A DNA stretch of 64,000 nucleotides from Ceratodon purpureus (Eukaryota; Streptophyta; Bryopsida; Pseudoditrichales; Ditrichaceae). Under the pieces are notes generated by a model. The model did not search any database. It saw nothing but the letters and a program-made list of their open reading frames with translations, and had not been told where the DNA came from. This document shows positions 33,759 to 45,679 of the stretch, in pieces. Position numbers and translations under genes: made by a program. Each line of letters begins with the position of its first letter. Within the stretch, counting starts at the first letter, position 1. The stretch covers positions 6,161,080 through 6,225,079 of the forward strand of contig CM026429.1 of assembly GCA_014871385.1 (NCBI GenBank), in the 5' to 3' direction.

Positions 33759-34731
33759 ATGGCCTCTTCTTCTGTAGTTATGGCTTACACCTTGTACGCA
33801 CTCTTCTGCATCTGCACCCTTCAGAAAATGGCTCTGGGTAAGCACTCTCTTCTCGAAGTGATGTCTTGATCTGCAGAAGTTTCATACTTGCGGATCCCAA
33901 TGCTAAACAGAAAAATGAGACAGATGCTTCAAAATAAGTACTAGTTCAATGCTCACGGTACACCTAATTGCTTCGTGTCCATATAGCTCACTATGAAACG
34001 AATTAATCAAATCTAGTCCTCAAGTTTCGTTTTAATTTCTAGATATTACTCTCTTAGTTCTGAATCATATATTGGAGGAATGTATTATCCACCAGACTTT
34101 ATGAAAGTTCGGAGTAGTAAACTAGTGCTAAGCCTAGAGAGATGGGGATCATCACCATAGTCATCATCATCGTCTGTCAGAGTATATGGTTGGCCGCACT
34201 TACCAATTCGTTTTTCTGAACTGGTGACTGTTCTGGTGAAATCCACTTTGTCTCGCAGCACAAGATCAGCCAGCGTCCCTCCACCTCACGTACTACGTCC
34301 ATGAGATTCGATACGGTCCCAATGCCACACTCTTGGCAGCAGCAGGGACAGGGCAAGGCAACTTCTCGGCGGCAGGATGGGGGACCTTCTCCGTTTTCGA
34401 GAATGCTCTCAAGGAAGGACCTACTGCAGACAGCAAGCTGGTGGCCAATATCACCGGGACGGGCGTAATTACAACCATAGGTGGTCTTCCCAGCGGAGGT
34501 ATACAAATCTCAGCTGAACATATCTTCAACGAGGCATCCGGGTACAACGACTCCAGCCTCACCATCACAGGCACCCTAAGTTCCCCTCGGGGACCGCCGT
34601 GGGAGTGCATTGTACCGGGAGGAACTGGCTATTTCAGAGGATACCGCGGCTATGTATTGGCGGAACCTTATGCTGCAACCACCGTCCCTCCCCTGTTTGT
34701 GGATAAGTGGGACATCTACATCTCCAAATAG
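33759..34731 (+). CDS. Dirigent protein
   Basis: Two exons (33759-33837 and 34259-34731, GT-AG, phase 1) give 183 residues, the normal dirigent length. Residues 1-27 are a signal peptide (SVVMAYTLYALFCICTLQKM). The body shows the dirigent beta-barrel pattern: LHLTYYVHEIRYGPNATLLA, AAGTGQGNFSAAGWGTFSVF, and the conserved GGTGYFRGYRGYVLAE near the C-terminus, with N-glycosylation sites such as NATL, NITG and NDSS. Dirigent proteins steer phenoxy-radical coupling in lignan and related phenolic biosynthesis in the apoplast. The first exon ATG is preceded by a 4-codon uORF (ATG at 33744, stop just before the start). A 421-bp intron separates the signal peptide from the domain. Confidence 0.9.
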
Positions 34732-35699
34732 CAGCGTTGATATCATTAAGGATTTCAGTGTGTAACAAGGAGTAGGCTGACGTTTTGTTTGGCCAAACTC
34801 AGTACACACTGTTTACAATCATTTGAATCTTATAGAATTGGATGAATCAGGAGCAGGGCATTGATTTACCAGGCTAATTAGATCACATGACATGCACTCC
34901 GTGAGGATTCATTTCACAATCTTTGATCACCACTGCAGCAAAGGTTAATCTATTCCATGCTCTTGAATACATGACAATAAAACACGACTTGGATGGCACG
35001 ATTCTAGTCTTCTATTTGTTTCGACAACTGCAATCAACTATTCGCTTCTAAATGGACCTCTTCATCACCATTATCTGCTTTTTGTCATCAATTGATATTT
35101 TCTTTACCGATTCTTGCTGACTGCCATTGAAGAACATGGCCAGGTGTAAATCTCAAAATGCCGACTAACTGTGGAGCAATCGCCTGACTGCAGACCAGTC
35201 CGCTGCAGACATAAGAAGGCACAGATTGTATCTAGAGTCAGTCACCGGCGCTTGTGTGCATACTTTCCTCAAATTGTTCGTTCCAAGGGGGTTCTGTTTT
35301 GTATTTGGGAGTCGTGTCCAGCTTAATGGATCTCTTTATAGTGATCACCTAACGTTTGGAACAGCTAGAAATATGGCAAGGAGATGAAGTAAGAAGCAGA
35401 AATTCACGACATGAGCAGGTCAAACACGAAATCTCAAACTGGGTACGGGGGGCACCTGGATCTTGGGGCGTCAACAACGTCGGCGCAGTTGAGAGTATTC
35501 AGACGTCATCCCCGTCACTGTAGCACCATTAACCCAAGTTAGTGCTTATAAAATCCACTTAGGACTTATGTAATCTGATTTAGTATAATGCTCATCGTCG
35601 TCCGTGGATGATATGGTGTACGTCATACTCTGACAAGTGAAGGCCTCATTGCATTTCCACACAACTAATCAGACCATGGCAATAATTAGGATCATATTG
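34732..35699. other. Intergenic, dirigent 3' side
   Basis: No gene or clear repeat recognised. Confidence 0.45.
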
Positions 35700-36840
35700 C
35701 AATGTCAGGACGGAACCCGGCACCAATTCATATTCACTGCGACCAGAAACAACTTGCGCTGCTCTCTTGCTTCTCCATCTTAGAGCGCATACGGGTAGTC
35801 AGTTGCATTGAAATTTTTTACTCTCCCCTTAGAACTAGCTTCAGATTAGGAACTAAGAGGATCACTTAGACAGGAAAAGCGTTTGTAGAAACAAGAGAAG
35901 AAACAGCCTAGCTTTAAGGTAATACTCCCTACGAGCCAAAAGTACTTGCACAGTTACGCATTTTTACTGGCATTAGAAGCAGTATCGCCTCGATCTACCT
36001 GAGCAGTCCTTGCAGCATCACTTAGCAGTGAAAACGACGTTTTCTAGGCAATATCAAGCTTCCAGTATCACGTGATGATTTCTGCGCCAGAGCCACAAGA
36101 ATCACGCACAGTACTGTTCTGTGAGGTGACGGTAGCTACGCTTGTCCATCTCGAAGTCAGCCTAGAATCCTACACTCAGTTCCACTTCCCGTACACAAGA
36201 TAGTCCTCCGCCATGGCCAAGTGCAGAAAGTGCCTACCGTAAGGCGATACTCACTGCAACCAAAAACAACTTGCAACAAGTTAATTACGCTGCCCTCTTG
36301 CTCCGTCAGCATTGAGCGCATGTTCAGCTGGAACACTAGAACCAGTACTTAGTCTTCGAACTACCCGCAGCTTTTGGGCAGGACTTGCATCACGCAGCCA
36401 AGACACGATATCTCCTCGTTCCAGTGACGATGCTATCTAGGCATGTCAAGCTTCTGGTCAAATTCGGTAATCTCTGCGCCATAGCCACAACAGCAGAGGC
36501 TAACTCGGTAGTAGCTGCGCTTGTTCATCTTGAACTAGCCTACTTTCAGCTTCAGTTCGCCAAAACGAGATAGTCCTCCGCCATAGCCAAGTCCAGACTA
36601 ACCAACTCACTGACGTTCTAACATAGGTCTTTTTCAGGTTATCAAGTACATTCTTCTAGCTAGACATTGCAATCTTCCACTCGCACTAGTTCATTTCTGC
36701 ACCATAGCCACAGGATCGAAAGCTCGCACGGCGGTGACTCTACTCATCCATCTCGAAGTCATCTAAGAAGCCAGGCTACTCTCAAGATAGTACTCCACCA
36801 TAGCCAAACGCAGACTAATCCACTTCTCACCTCCACTTCC
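35700..36840 (+). repeat. Three diverged tandem copies upstream of the four-TM gene
   Basis: Anchor 1 TCTGCGCCATAGCCACA occurs, with changes, at 36081, 36473 and 36696. Anchor 2 GATAGTCCTCCGCCATAGCC occurs at 36199, 36569 and 36786. A third anchor AACAACTTGC...GCTGC(T/C)CTCTTGCT is at 35749 and 36269. Order is constant, with spacing of about 370-390 bp then about 220 bp, so the last copy is shortened. The last copy runs to within about 20 bp of the ATG at 36852, so the repeats are probably duplicated promoter/5'-UTR DNA. Confidence 0.7.
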
Positions 36841-36851
36841 TGCAGGTAACA

Positions 36852-37295
36852 ATGGCGTCGTCAACCTCAGCGAAGATCATCTACTGGTCATACGCCACGA
36901 ACGCGATCCTCCAGATGGTCGATGTAATCGCGTGGCTGCACCCGCCACTGCTGTGTCCGCAGGCGCGCGAGCCAGTGGCGAAGATGTTCGTGCGGAGCCA
37001 GAGCGTGCTGCTGCTGCCGCTTCTGATCATCTTCTGGCTATTCCGGACCGTGCCGCTGCAGGTCCTGGCCGGGGAGCACGACCAGGCGGCGCGGACGCTG
37101 TCCGGCATCGCGCGAGGCGTGGCCGTAAGCTTCGTGGTGTTCCATGTCGCGACGATCGTGTGGTGCGCGGGCGAGGTTTATTTGCTTCGCACCGAGATGA
37201 CCAAGACACATCTCATCTTCTGTTTCCATGGCTTCTACGCCGTCGCCGTTGCCTGCGCTCTTCGTCTCTCCGAACTCGAGCTCAAGCGCATCTAA
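36852..37295 (+). CDS. Small four-transmembrane protein, unknown function
   Basis: Single exon, 147 residues, GC-rich third positions unlike the AT-rich flanks. Four hydrophobic segments are visible: about 8-28 (YWSYATNAILQMVDVIAWLH), 50-70 (SVLLLPLLIIFWLFRTVPLQ), 88-110 (ARGVAVSFVVFHVATIVWCA) and 122-140 (HLIFCFHGFYAVAVACALRL). The C-terminus is basic (ELELKRI). The compact length and even TM spacing suggest an integral membrane protein such as an organelle or ER DUF, but I do not recognise the family. High GC and a clear ATG in a CDS-like context support it being real. The overlapping frame at 36932-37309 is a GC-rich shadow. Confidence 0.65.
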   Translation: MASSTSAKIIYWSYATNAILQMVDVIAWLHPPLLCPQAREPVAKMFVRSQSVLLLPLLIIFWLFRTVPLQVLAGEHDQAARTLSGIARGVAVSFVVFHVATIVWCAGEVYLLRTEMTKTHLIFCFHGFYAVAVACALRLSELELKRI

Positions 37296-37299
37296 GTGC

Positions 37300-40200
37300 A
37301 GAAAATTGACGAGAGATGTACATTTGCGTATTTGAAATCTATAATGTATATAGATATTGTCAATTTGGATTAGACTGTCGCTTTATTGTGTATGTATCAG
37401 TTTGGAGTAGCCTGGCGCTTCGGGAATGAGATACAAAAGTTTTTGCCCAAACTCCTTTCATACACATACAGTCATTAAATATCAATAAATGAGAGTTTTA
37501 GAGTGAATTTTTGATATGATATTATGGACATGGTGCATTACAATATTTTTATTTTTTTTATTATTTTTGTAGAGTAAAAAGATTTTAACTATATTGAGAT
37601 CAAAGAAAGAATCATAGTTTCAAGATAACAAATCGATTTTATAAATTATTATTGAAGAAAAAAAATAAAATCTACCTTGTTAATTTAGAGGTGTTTTTAG
37701 TGAAAATTTGTTGTTGTATAACTTTGAATTAAATCTTTAATTTATATAATCTTTAATTTTTTACCTTAGTAAATTGGTGGGAAGTATGAAAAACATGCAA
37801 AAATATAAAAGAGGACAAATATGGTTATATTATAAAAATATATATAAAATAGTTGAAGAGATTTATGAAGTTTATAATTGTAGTTCATTCAAAATATTTT
37901 AATTTTATAATGTGGGAATTAATATAAAGAAGCTTGCAATCAATCTATTTATGAGCTTTAATAGTTACAATGAGATTTCTAAGAGCACCTCGCATCCAAT
38001 CATGGCAACATTTTTCAATTGCGTCTTAGACATCAAACCATTATCTTTGACGTGAATGTTCCGGCCAAGTATCTAGCTGCTCTATCACAACCAATGTAAA
38101 TATATAAGCCCGGCAAAGGCCTTCAAGATAAGAAAGTCATTTGCTTTTTATAATTCCAAAAATTAAGCATGTCTTATAGGAGGCCTCACACTCCGGCCTC
38201 TTCAAATGCTTCCCAAGAAGTTCCCTCTTCTGAGGTCTCATCATTTTTCCAACCGCACTTGAGAAAGAATAAGCCCTCACTCTTTTGTGAAAAATCATAA
38301 GGACTTACATATATTTGTCTTCTTCAATAAGTTCGTACTTGTATGGTATACACCTTACAACAAAGCGATGACCATTACGCCTTATGCGGAAAACTATGAT
38401 CGTCATCTAGTCTATAGTATTATAGTAATTCTTTAGATTTGTTTGTAAAGAATAAAGACCACTTCGTAATCGACAATTAAGAATCAATATATGAAAAAGT
38501 TGTATGAAGGGACAACTTGGCATAAAAGCCAAATTCTAGAATGAATTTGTTGATTTTCCTTTTATACTTAATCCAAAGTTTTAAAGTAAAAGCAAAGTGA
38601 ATTAGGTTCTAAAGCTAAAAATAAATAAAAAATTCTAAAGTATAGTGTCAAAAATAATAGCAAGTTTAAAAGCAAAAGGAATTAGAAGGTTCCATATGTC
38701 AAGTTTGTAACAATTTTCCAAGAAAATGTATGTTATTCCAACTAATGACTTGTAATAGACTTAAAGAGACAATACATGACCATCCATAATACAAGAAAAA
38801 ATGAATGCAATTATCCATCCATGAGGCAGAGTCATCAAAACATTCTATTAAACAATCAAAATTTAATATTTCTCTTTCACTGAGAAATGTACTTGACTGA
38901 ATGATCATCAATAAGTATGATTTGAAATAGTTGACGTAAAAACTTTGATAAAAAATTTAAAGATGAATTACTTTGTCTTTGATAAAAAAAATTAATAATT
39001 TTAGTGTGGATTGCCTCCTGAATTGGAGCCATCAAATTTTAGAGATAGCAGGTGTTATTATAAATTTTTTGGGACATCAATGTAACATAGTTGTCACTTT
39101 TAAGTAGACTTCTCAAAATGATACATTAACGGTATGGAGGTTTGTGCATAGGAGACGAGGTAAGGTTATGAGCTCACCATTATAAATCATTCAAACAGTT
39201 GGATCAATTTTAGAAATTCAATTTGATAAGTATCATTATTTTGAATGTTAAAACAACAACGCGGTAAAAAAATTATATAAAGTCTTAAGACACGTTAAGA
39301 CAAAGTCTTGTGGTTTATGTAATGCTTAAAATTATAATTTATATTTCTAAATTAAAATTCATTGCTGTATGTATTTCAATTGACTTATTTAAGTGCCTTT
39401 TTGTAAAGATTACTCCAGAGAATCTTTTGGCAGTGCTATAAGACCTTGAAGGGGGGGGGGGGGGGGGGGGGGAGTGGGGGGGGTTGAGACTTGTAATTTG
39501 CATATTGAAGCGTTCATTCACTAACTCAAGTCTTTGGGCAGAATGCAGTGCCGAATAAAAAGGAATGTTACAGGATAATTTAGAAAATTTATTTTATTGA
39601 AGTTATGTAAAACAAAATGATTGAAGTTGTCTATTATATTTTAACAATGAACTGAGTAATTTTAAAGCACAAAAATTAAGTTTGTAATTATTACGCCAAC
39701 TGGCATTTCTAACTTTATACTTTGTATTGATTTCAGGTATGCTTGAACAAATATAATCTATGAAACCTTAGCCCATTCAGTGATTTAGAAGCACTGAGGT
39801 GAGTACTTAGCTATAACCACATTTCCGTATTCATGCACTTGTTACTAATATGCATGTATATTACAATTAGCGCAGACTTAATAAACATACTGAAGGTTGT
39901 AGTAATTATTTTTATAATGTTGATTATTGACATTTGATAAATCTTCATTAAAATCATCCAAATACTTATTGGACATTCTATAGGTGCTTTAATTATTAAA
40001 GTTTCTAAAATTTCTAAAAAGGTATTAATTTTGGTTGACTAACTACAATATAATGTGATTAAATATATTGCATTACGAGTTTCCAAATTAAAAAAAACTG
40101 CTATAAACTTCCACCTATTACAAGTTTTTATTTGAAATGATCCACGTTGCATTTAATATTAATACATGATGAGCAAGCCATGTATATCTTTAACATGTAT

Positions 40201-42360
40201 AAACACCTCACGAATATCATTTTCTCAGAATTGCAGAAACTACAATCCTGAAGACCAATAAAATTATAATATTAAAGATGATTCATAAATAATATGGTAA
40301 AATATATACATATAAAATATAAATTCGAATATCAACTCTTAAAAAAACCATTTTATTTGAAAACTTATTATATTCTAAATCTATATCTCCCTTCTCTTAT
40401 TGGCTCCATTAACTATCTTCATTTTGGTATATACACAAGCGCCAATTTGTATATATCCAATATTTTTCCTCGTGCCATGATAAACAATATTAGCTTCGAA
40501 GCAGAGAATTGTACAATGCTTGGATTGCATGTACATTACGAATTCTCCTTCAATACATAGACCAAGACCTTTATATTGGGTTTTGCTAAAAATCCAAGTA
40601 AGAAAACCAAGTACCTAATCTTTGTCAGTATGTGGCAAACTGACAAAATTTTAAGTAATTCCCGTACCTGAAAACGGATTATGACTCATCCTACCATGTC
40701 CAGTGCAATTCTTATGTAAGTAGCATAAGCCTTTGTAAGTATTTGGAAAATATTTCTGTAAATGCTTCGAGAAATCCTTAACGAATCCATTGGCTGCAAG
40801 CTCCAACTCAAAACCGTTTGCAATCTTGGTCTCCTCTTTGTCTTCAGCAAATTTTTGTAGCTTCACTTTCAGATGTACATATCTAAAAAACGAATATAAA
40901 AATCCAAGAAACAAAATTAAATCTTTATCCCATAGCATACACCATGAGCTTCAAACAACTACTCAACACAAGCCGAGGTAGAAGTCTTTATCCCATGGCA
41001 CAAGATTCAAAGGTAATGAACAAGATGTTGTGCCTCCCAATCTCAGCCCTATTGAATTTCAGTGCTCACTAATAATTTTCCTCTGCATCTAAAATAAGAC
41101 AAGAAATTGTTAATTCCACGGAATTGCTCAAAACTTCTTCAAAATCAAACTCTTTTCATATTTCCTTATAGCTAAAGATTTTGGAAACCTTTACTACAAA
41201 TTTCATACAGCTAGGAATATCAGCTCTCTCTTTACGATATCTATTAATTATTATTACTGTTTTTTCTCCCATTAAAATTAATAAAAGTGAGGATTTCACA
41301 TTCTGTTCTTCCACCTTGCAGTTTTCTCTTACATATGCCACATTAGGTAGGGGAGGATGAGGACATGCGCATGTGCATGGATGAAGGATGGAGTTAGGCA
41401 TGAGTAAGTGGATTAGTGAGAATTAAGTAGGAGACTTAGTGGATGAGAAGAAAAGTTAGGTTAGAGGGGTGGAGTGCATGTAGCCGCAGTGGTGTATGTT
41501 AGTTTTGAAAGCTTGAGAATTAGGTTGGTTGGAGGTTTGAAAGTAGAGAGATTGTTGGCTGGTACATGTGCTAACGAGGTAGGATTTACGAGATTGGGCT
41601 TACTTAGGAATCGTGAGTGTGGGTTTAGTGGAAGATAGTTAGTTTTGGATTAGATAGAGGCTGCTAGAGCGGTATGAAGAAAGACGGCGAGGAAGATTTA
41701 CGGAGTTGGAAAAATTTGGTCAAGGAGGCGTCGGCAGTTTTAGCTGCGGAGTCTACGCTTGGTGGAAGCTGCATTCGTGTGGGAAGAAGCTGCTATTTGA
41801 AGGATCCAAGGCGCTGGTGGCGATCAAGCCGGTAATTGTTTTTTTTTGTGGTGGTCGTACTTGGTGCAAGCTGGTTCGAGGTGCTGCTGGACGCTCGGCA
41901 TTAGAGAAGCCAAACGAAGGCGGTTGGGGTTTGAGCGGTACGTACTGGAGCGCTGAATGGTACTTTTAAGTTTTGTATCATATGTAGTGGTATATGACTA
42001 AATGTAATGTAAGAATGTTGTTTAGGTCCTTAGAACCTATGGAAAGTGGAATCAACTTACAATTCATTAGTAGAGAAAAGGAATTGCTTTCTTGTCGACA
42101 AATCCAACAGAACTATAGAATTTATGTATTAGTAGGTTTTAATGGATGAATATCAGATACTGATATTGTTATCCACAAAACCTACAAAATACCCCTCCCA
42201 GATTTTTACACCTCTAACAACATCTTTATATTAATTCAATCCTATACAACTACATATGATATAACCCCTCTAAAAGCCATATGAAATAAGTTTTATACAT
42301 AACAAACCTTAACTATGTCATGAAACTAAGATTTCATTTCAATACCTCCTCTCAGACGAA
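37300..42360. other. 5-kb AT-rich gene-poor region
   Basis: AT-rich DNA with no confident gene. At 39451-39480 there is a run of G residues interrupted only near 39473 (GGAGTGGGGGG). A minus-strand frame at 40651-40938 with Lys-rich globular-looking sequence (YLHKNCTGHG) and a plus-strand frame at 41706-41966 (WWKLHSCGKK) could be fragments of decayed elements. An imperfect hairpin lies at 42135-42188 (GTAGGTTTT...AAAACCTAC). Confidence 0.45.
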
Positions 42361-43345
42361 GCGGCTATTAAACCACAGAAGCTAAAACACAAAGTGAAGT
42401 TATTGAAGAGCATTGACGGATTTTTGGCTGATTATATTAAGCTACTTAAAGTCGAACTAACTCCCGTATTCAAAGCTCAAAATTCACACTATGTGCAGTA
42501 TTGGACTAGTGTGCGTGAAGCAATCATATCAATAGGATTGGAAGGAGTGTCTTCTGATGTAGAAATCACGCCGGAAGAAAGTGATAGACAAGAAAATGCG
42601 GGGTCAATTGCATCCGAGGTAACTGAAGATGATGATAATCCGAAGGAAAACAATGAAGAGGAATACAGTAGAAGAGGTGAAGTATCCATAAATTTGGATT
42701 CATCAATTGCTGTAGGATTGCATGGAACTCCTGTGGGATTGCATCGAATTGATGACGCATGCTAGAACAATTTCCAGGACATCCTTCTAAGGTTTGGATT
42801 CTGGCTTAGAACAAAGCTCCCAATTCTTATGGAAGCATACAACCTTACGAGACATGTTTCTCAGTAGCGAGCGCCACTTTATGATTGTAATCTAATTTCC
42901 CATGACGAGGCATATATTGGTACAGCAAATGGTAGACCTCCTCCTTGATTTACAAACGTGAGAGACATAAGAAAGGATTTTTTGATATATGTTAGAGTAG
43001 GAGAAGGATGTTTTGAACCGATTTGGCTTGGAAAAGTCATAAAGCATCCACGATTGAATGCTTCTTCGATTAATTTTTATAGAATTCAAGGCTTGGTGGG
43101 AGATTCCAAATAATGCTAATGATTCTTCAGTTGACGCATACATTGGGTGGAATACGGTTTCTATGTTTTCCTACAAACTTGACCTTAGAACAAAAACCCA
43201 AGATTATATTTCAACCAACAACGTTCTCGCTTCATGGAAACCAGAGAAGGGTCGATTCCAAGTTACTCCATCAATTCAAATTCAGTTTGTAGATGACAAC
43301 TTACGTCAAATCATTGAGCATGAAAGAAGGTTCATTCAAAGTTGA
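42361..43345 (+). pseudogene. Decayed ORF cluster, probably transposon-derived
   Basis: One frame (about 42361-42765) encodes a basic helical segment (KLKHKVKLLKSIDGFLADYI) then an acidic tail. A second, frame-shifted part (about 42900-43345) reads RKDFLIYVRVGEGCFEPIWL, GKVIKHPRLNASSINFYRIQ, then, after a shift at about 43085, WWEIPNNANDSSVDAYIGWN and NNVLASWKP. The F.PIWLGKV...FYRIQ..WW pattern recalls the small barrel domains near the C-termini of some plant transposon proteins, but no DDE catalytic region is visible. In-frame stops (about 42936) and the shift argue for decay. Confidence 0.35.
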
Positions 43346-43904
43346 GCTTGAAGCATTATTGGAGCATTATTGGAGCAATAGAATCCAATTGTTAGAATAT
43401 CCAACTGTTAGAATATCCAACTGTTAGAATCAGAAACTAATGATTTTTTAGTCATTCATGTTTTTTACAATGGAAATGGCAGTTTTGGAGTGTTTTTTGG
43501 TGAAACATAGTCAAGAAACGTCAAGGATACATTTCTTTTACAGTGAATACCTTCTCTTCTGAAAATATACTTTTCCTTCATTGTTTATACTTTTCGTTCA
43601 TTCTCAAAACTTTTCTTTATTAATTTACTTTTCTTTCACTATTGATAATTTTCTTTATTTAATATGTTTTTCCTTTACAACTAGTACTTTCTTTAAAAAA
43701 TGTACTTTTCTTTTAACCTCCCATCATATCTTTAATGATGACACCATTTCTTTTACTGAAATGTATTTTCTTTCTAGATTTCTCACTTTTGTTAGGATTT
43801 TTAATTCTTTTCCATGAGATAAATTTTCAAGCCTACCTATGGCCAACGGTATGACTAATTTTCATGCCCGCACTAATGAGAACCCCAATTTGCATTACCT
43901 TTAA

Positions 43905-44765
43905 CCCCTAAACGGCCAAGGGTGTTTTTCATCAAAACTGCCTGAAAACAGCCTCTCTTCAAAGCAAGGTGGATTTTACAAACTTGGGGTCTTAATTAGT
44001 ACATCTAACCGTAAGATCTTGTAGCTAACTTCTATGTCTACATGTCCACCAAATCTTACACACTCATTCCTCACCAATTGCAAGATCATAATGTTCAAAG
44101 TTGAAAAACAAGTTTTTTTTCCCTGCCAAAAAGGGATCAGCAGAGTTTTGAAGGCCCAAAAAACCTTTTTTTTCCATTATGGATTTTGGGGGTTTTGATG
44201 CACGTCAAAGAAGACTGAGTTAGCTAATTGTGTTACAACATTTATATTCAAAAAAGTTGTAGAAGGTTGCCAAAACAATCATTTTCCGCTAGGGGGTATA
44301 CTGAAATTCACAAACAAAGGCCGTTTTTTGACAATAATAATAGCATATGAAATAAATTTTGATTAAAAATCCGAACGGTGAGAACATGCTCTACTACTTT
44401 ATCAATACATAGAAATTTTTATTTTTGAAAAATATTAAAATCTCAATTTTTGGTGGAATTTCAAAGTTTCGTCTTTAGGGCAGATTTGGGCAGATTTGGG
44501 CAGATTTGGGCAGTTTTGGGCAGTTTTGGGCAGAAATTGCTGCATTCACAGTGGCTGAGAGCCTGCCCGCGGAAGGGCGTTTTATGCTCAGAGGAGCATA
44601 ACTTTTTCTCACTTCATCCAAAAATAAATAAAAAAATATCCCCATAAATCTCTTGAAAAAACCTTTTACCACAAAAAAATTCAAAAAATTTCGAGTAAAT
44701 TTGAATTTTTAGGAACCTGCCCAAATTTCAAAAAAGCCCATTCTAGGACAATGGCCGTTTAGGGG
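43905..44765. mobile_element. piggyBac-like MITE with TTAA target sites
   Basis: The left end reads TTAACCCCTAAACGGCCA (43901-43918) and the right end reads TGGCCGTTTAGGGGTTAA (44752-44769), a perfect 18-bp inverted match. Taking TTAA as the duplicated target leaves 14-bp inverted repeats starting CCCC, an 861-bp element. TTAA targeting and CCC-starting ends are hallmarks of the piggyBac superfamily. No transposase is encoded. The interior has a six-fold 10-bp repeat (TTTGGGCAGA/TTTTGGGCAG) at 44482-44535 and partial inverse CTGCCCAAATTT near the right end. Confidence 0.78.
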
Positions 44766-45206
44766 TTAACAAAATAGCCAAATAGTATGATGCACAAGAT
44801 AATATGGACTGGCCATTTTAATGAATATGCCAATTAAAGTTTTGTAATAGATTATTGGACTTTTGGGTGAGTCGATGCGTAAGTGCACATAGTCTCTGCC
44901 CCAAGAGGACAGAGACAACAAACAACACCTTATTCACACTGGTCTCCAAAGGAGGCCAGATTTACTACTCTCCTTCTACGAGAAGGTGGAGAAGCATCTT
45001 TGGGAGAGCAAAGCGAGATCGGCGTTACTGGAAGTACGAACTCCGAACCCCACGTTCCCACGTTCCCACCTCCCGTTCCCCACAACCAAACTCCTCCCCT
45101 CACTCCGCCCACCTCCGCCACCGTCAGATCCCCCGACCCCACCACATCGACGCCTCACCGTCCCACCACCCCCCAAACCCGTCAAACCCCACAACAGCAC
45201 AACAGC

Positions 45207-45646
45207 ATGATACCATTCCGATACCCGGCCCCTCCCCCTCCCCAAAACCCTCACACCACCCAAAACCATCATGAATCCACGAAAAACAAACATCTCACCG
45301 TCCCAAGTCTACAAAAACCTGAAATCCCAAACCCCTTCCACGCAAAGTGTCGCATTTGCATGCGCTCCCCGCACGAGGAAACGCCGCGAGCACCAACAGC
45401 AGTGGAGGCGCTGTTGTGCGCAGAGTGCGACTCAGTGTTGGTGTTGCCATGTCCTTGTTGCACAGAGATCGAGGTACACACCCACCCTCCACAGCACACT
45501 GTAGTCCTCCACATGCTAACCTCAGTCTCCCGAGTCTTCTGGCTCATTTTCAGTGACTGAATCAGACATTCGACATAGTAGTGAGCTTCGAAGTGGAATG
45601 GATCATTGACGAGCATGTGATCTCTGTCACCATTTGCAAGGTTTAG
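45207..45646 (+). CDS. Small Cys-rich (zinc-ribbon-like) protein, unknown
   Basis: Two exons (45207-45473 and 45566-45646, GT-AG, phase 0) give 115 residues. After a Pro/Asn/Thr-rich N-terminus, residues 48-85 hold Cys pairs CRIC, CAEC and CPCC that could bind zinc. The second exon ends with a regular strand-like tail (FDIVVSFEVEWIIDEHVISV TICKV in two parts). The family is not recognised. The frame is open upstream to 44883, so an earlier start is possible, although that stretch is Pro/Thr-rich and promoter-like. A good donor (GTTCAG/GTATGTG at about 45677) lies just after the stop and the next 3' splice site precedes the FAP2-like ATG, so both frames might share one transcript. Confidence 0.5.
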
Positions 45647-45679
45647 GCATTAGTGGGAGCCTCTGCTGGTGTTCAGGTA

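Noticed and set aside
40651-40938. Minus-strand frame with Lys-rich sequence
   Set aside because: No splice partners, no promoter and no recognisable family in an AT-rich repeat region.
45000-45200. Pro/Thr-rich frames in the C-rich stretch before 45207
   Set aside because: C-rich promoter/UTR composition keeps all frames open; no domain.
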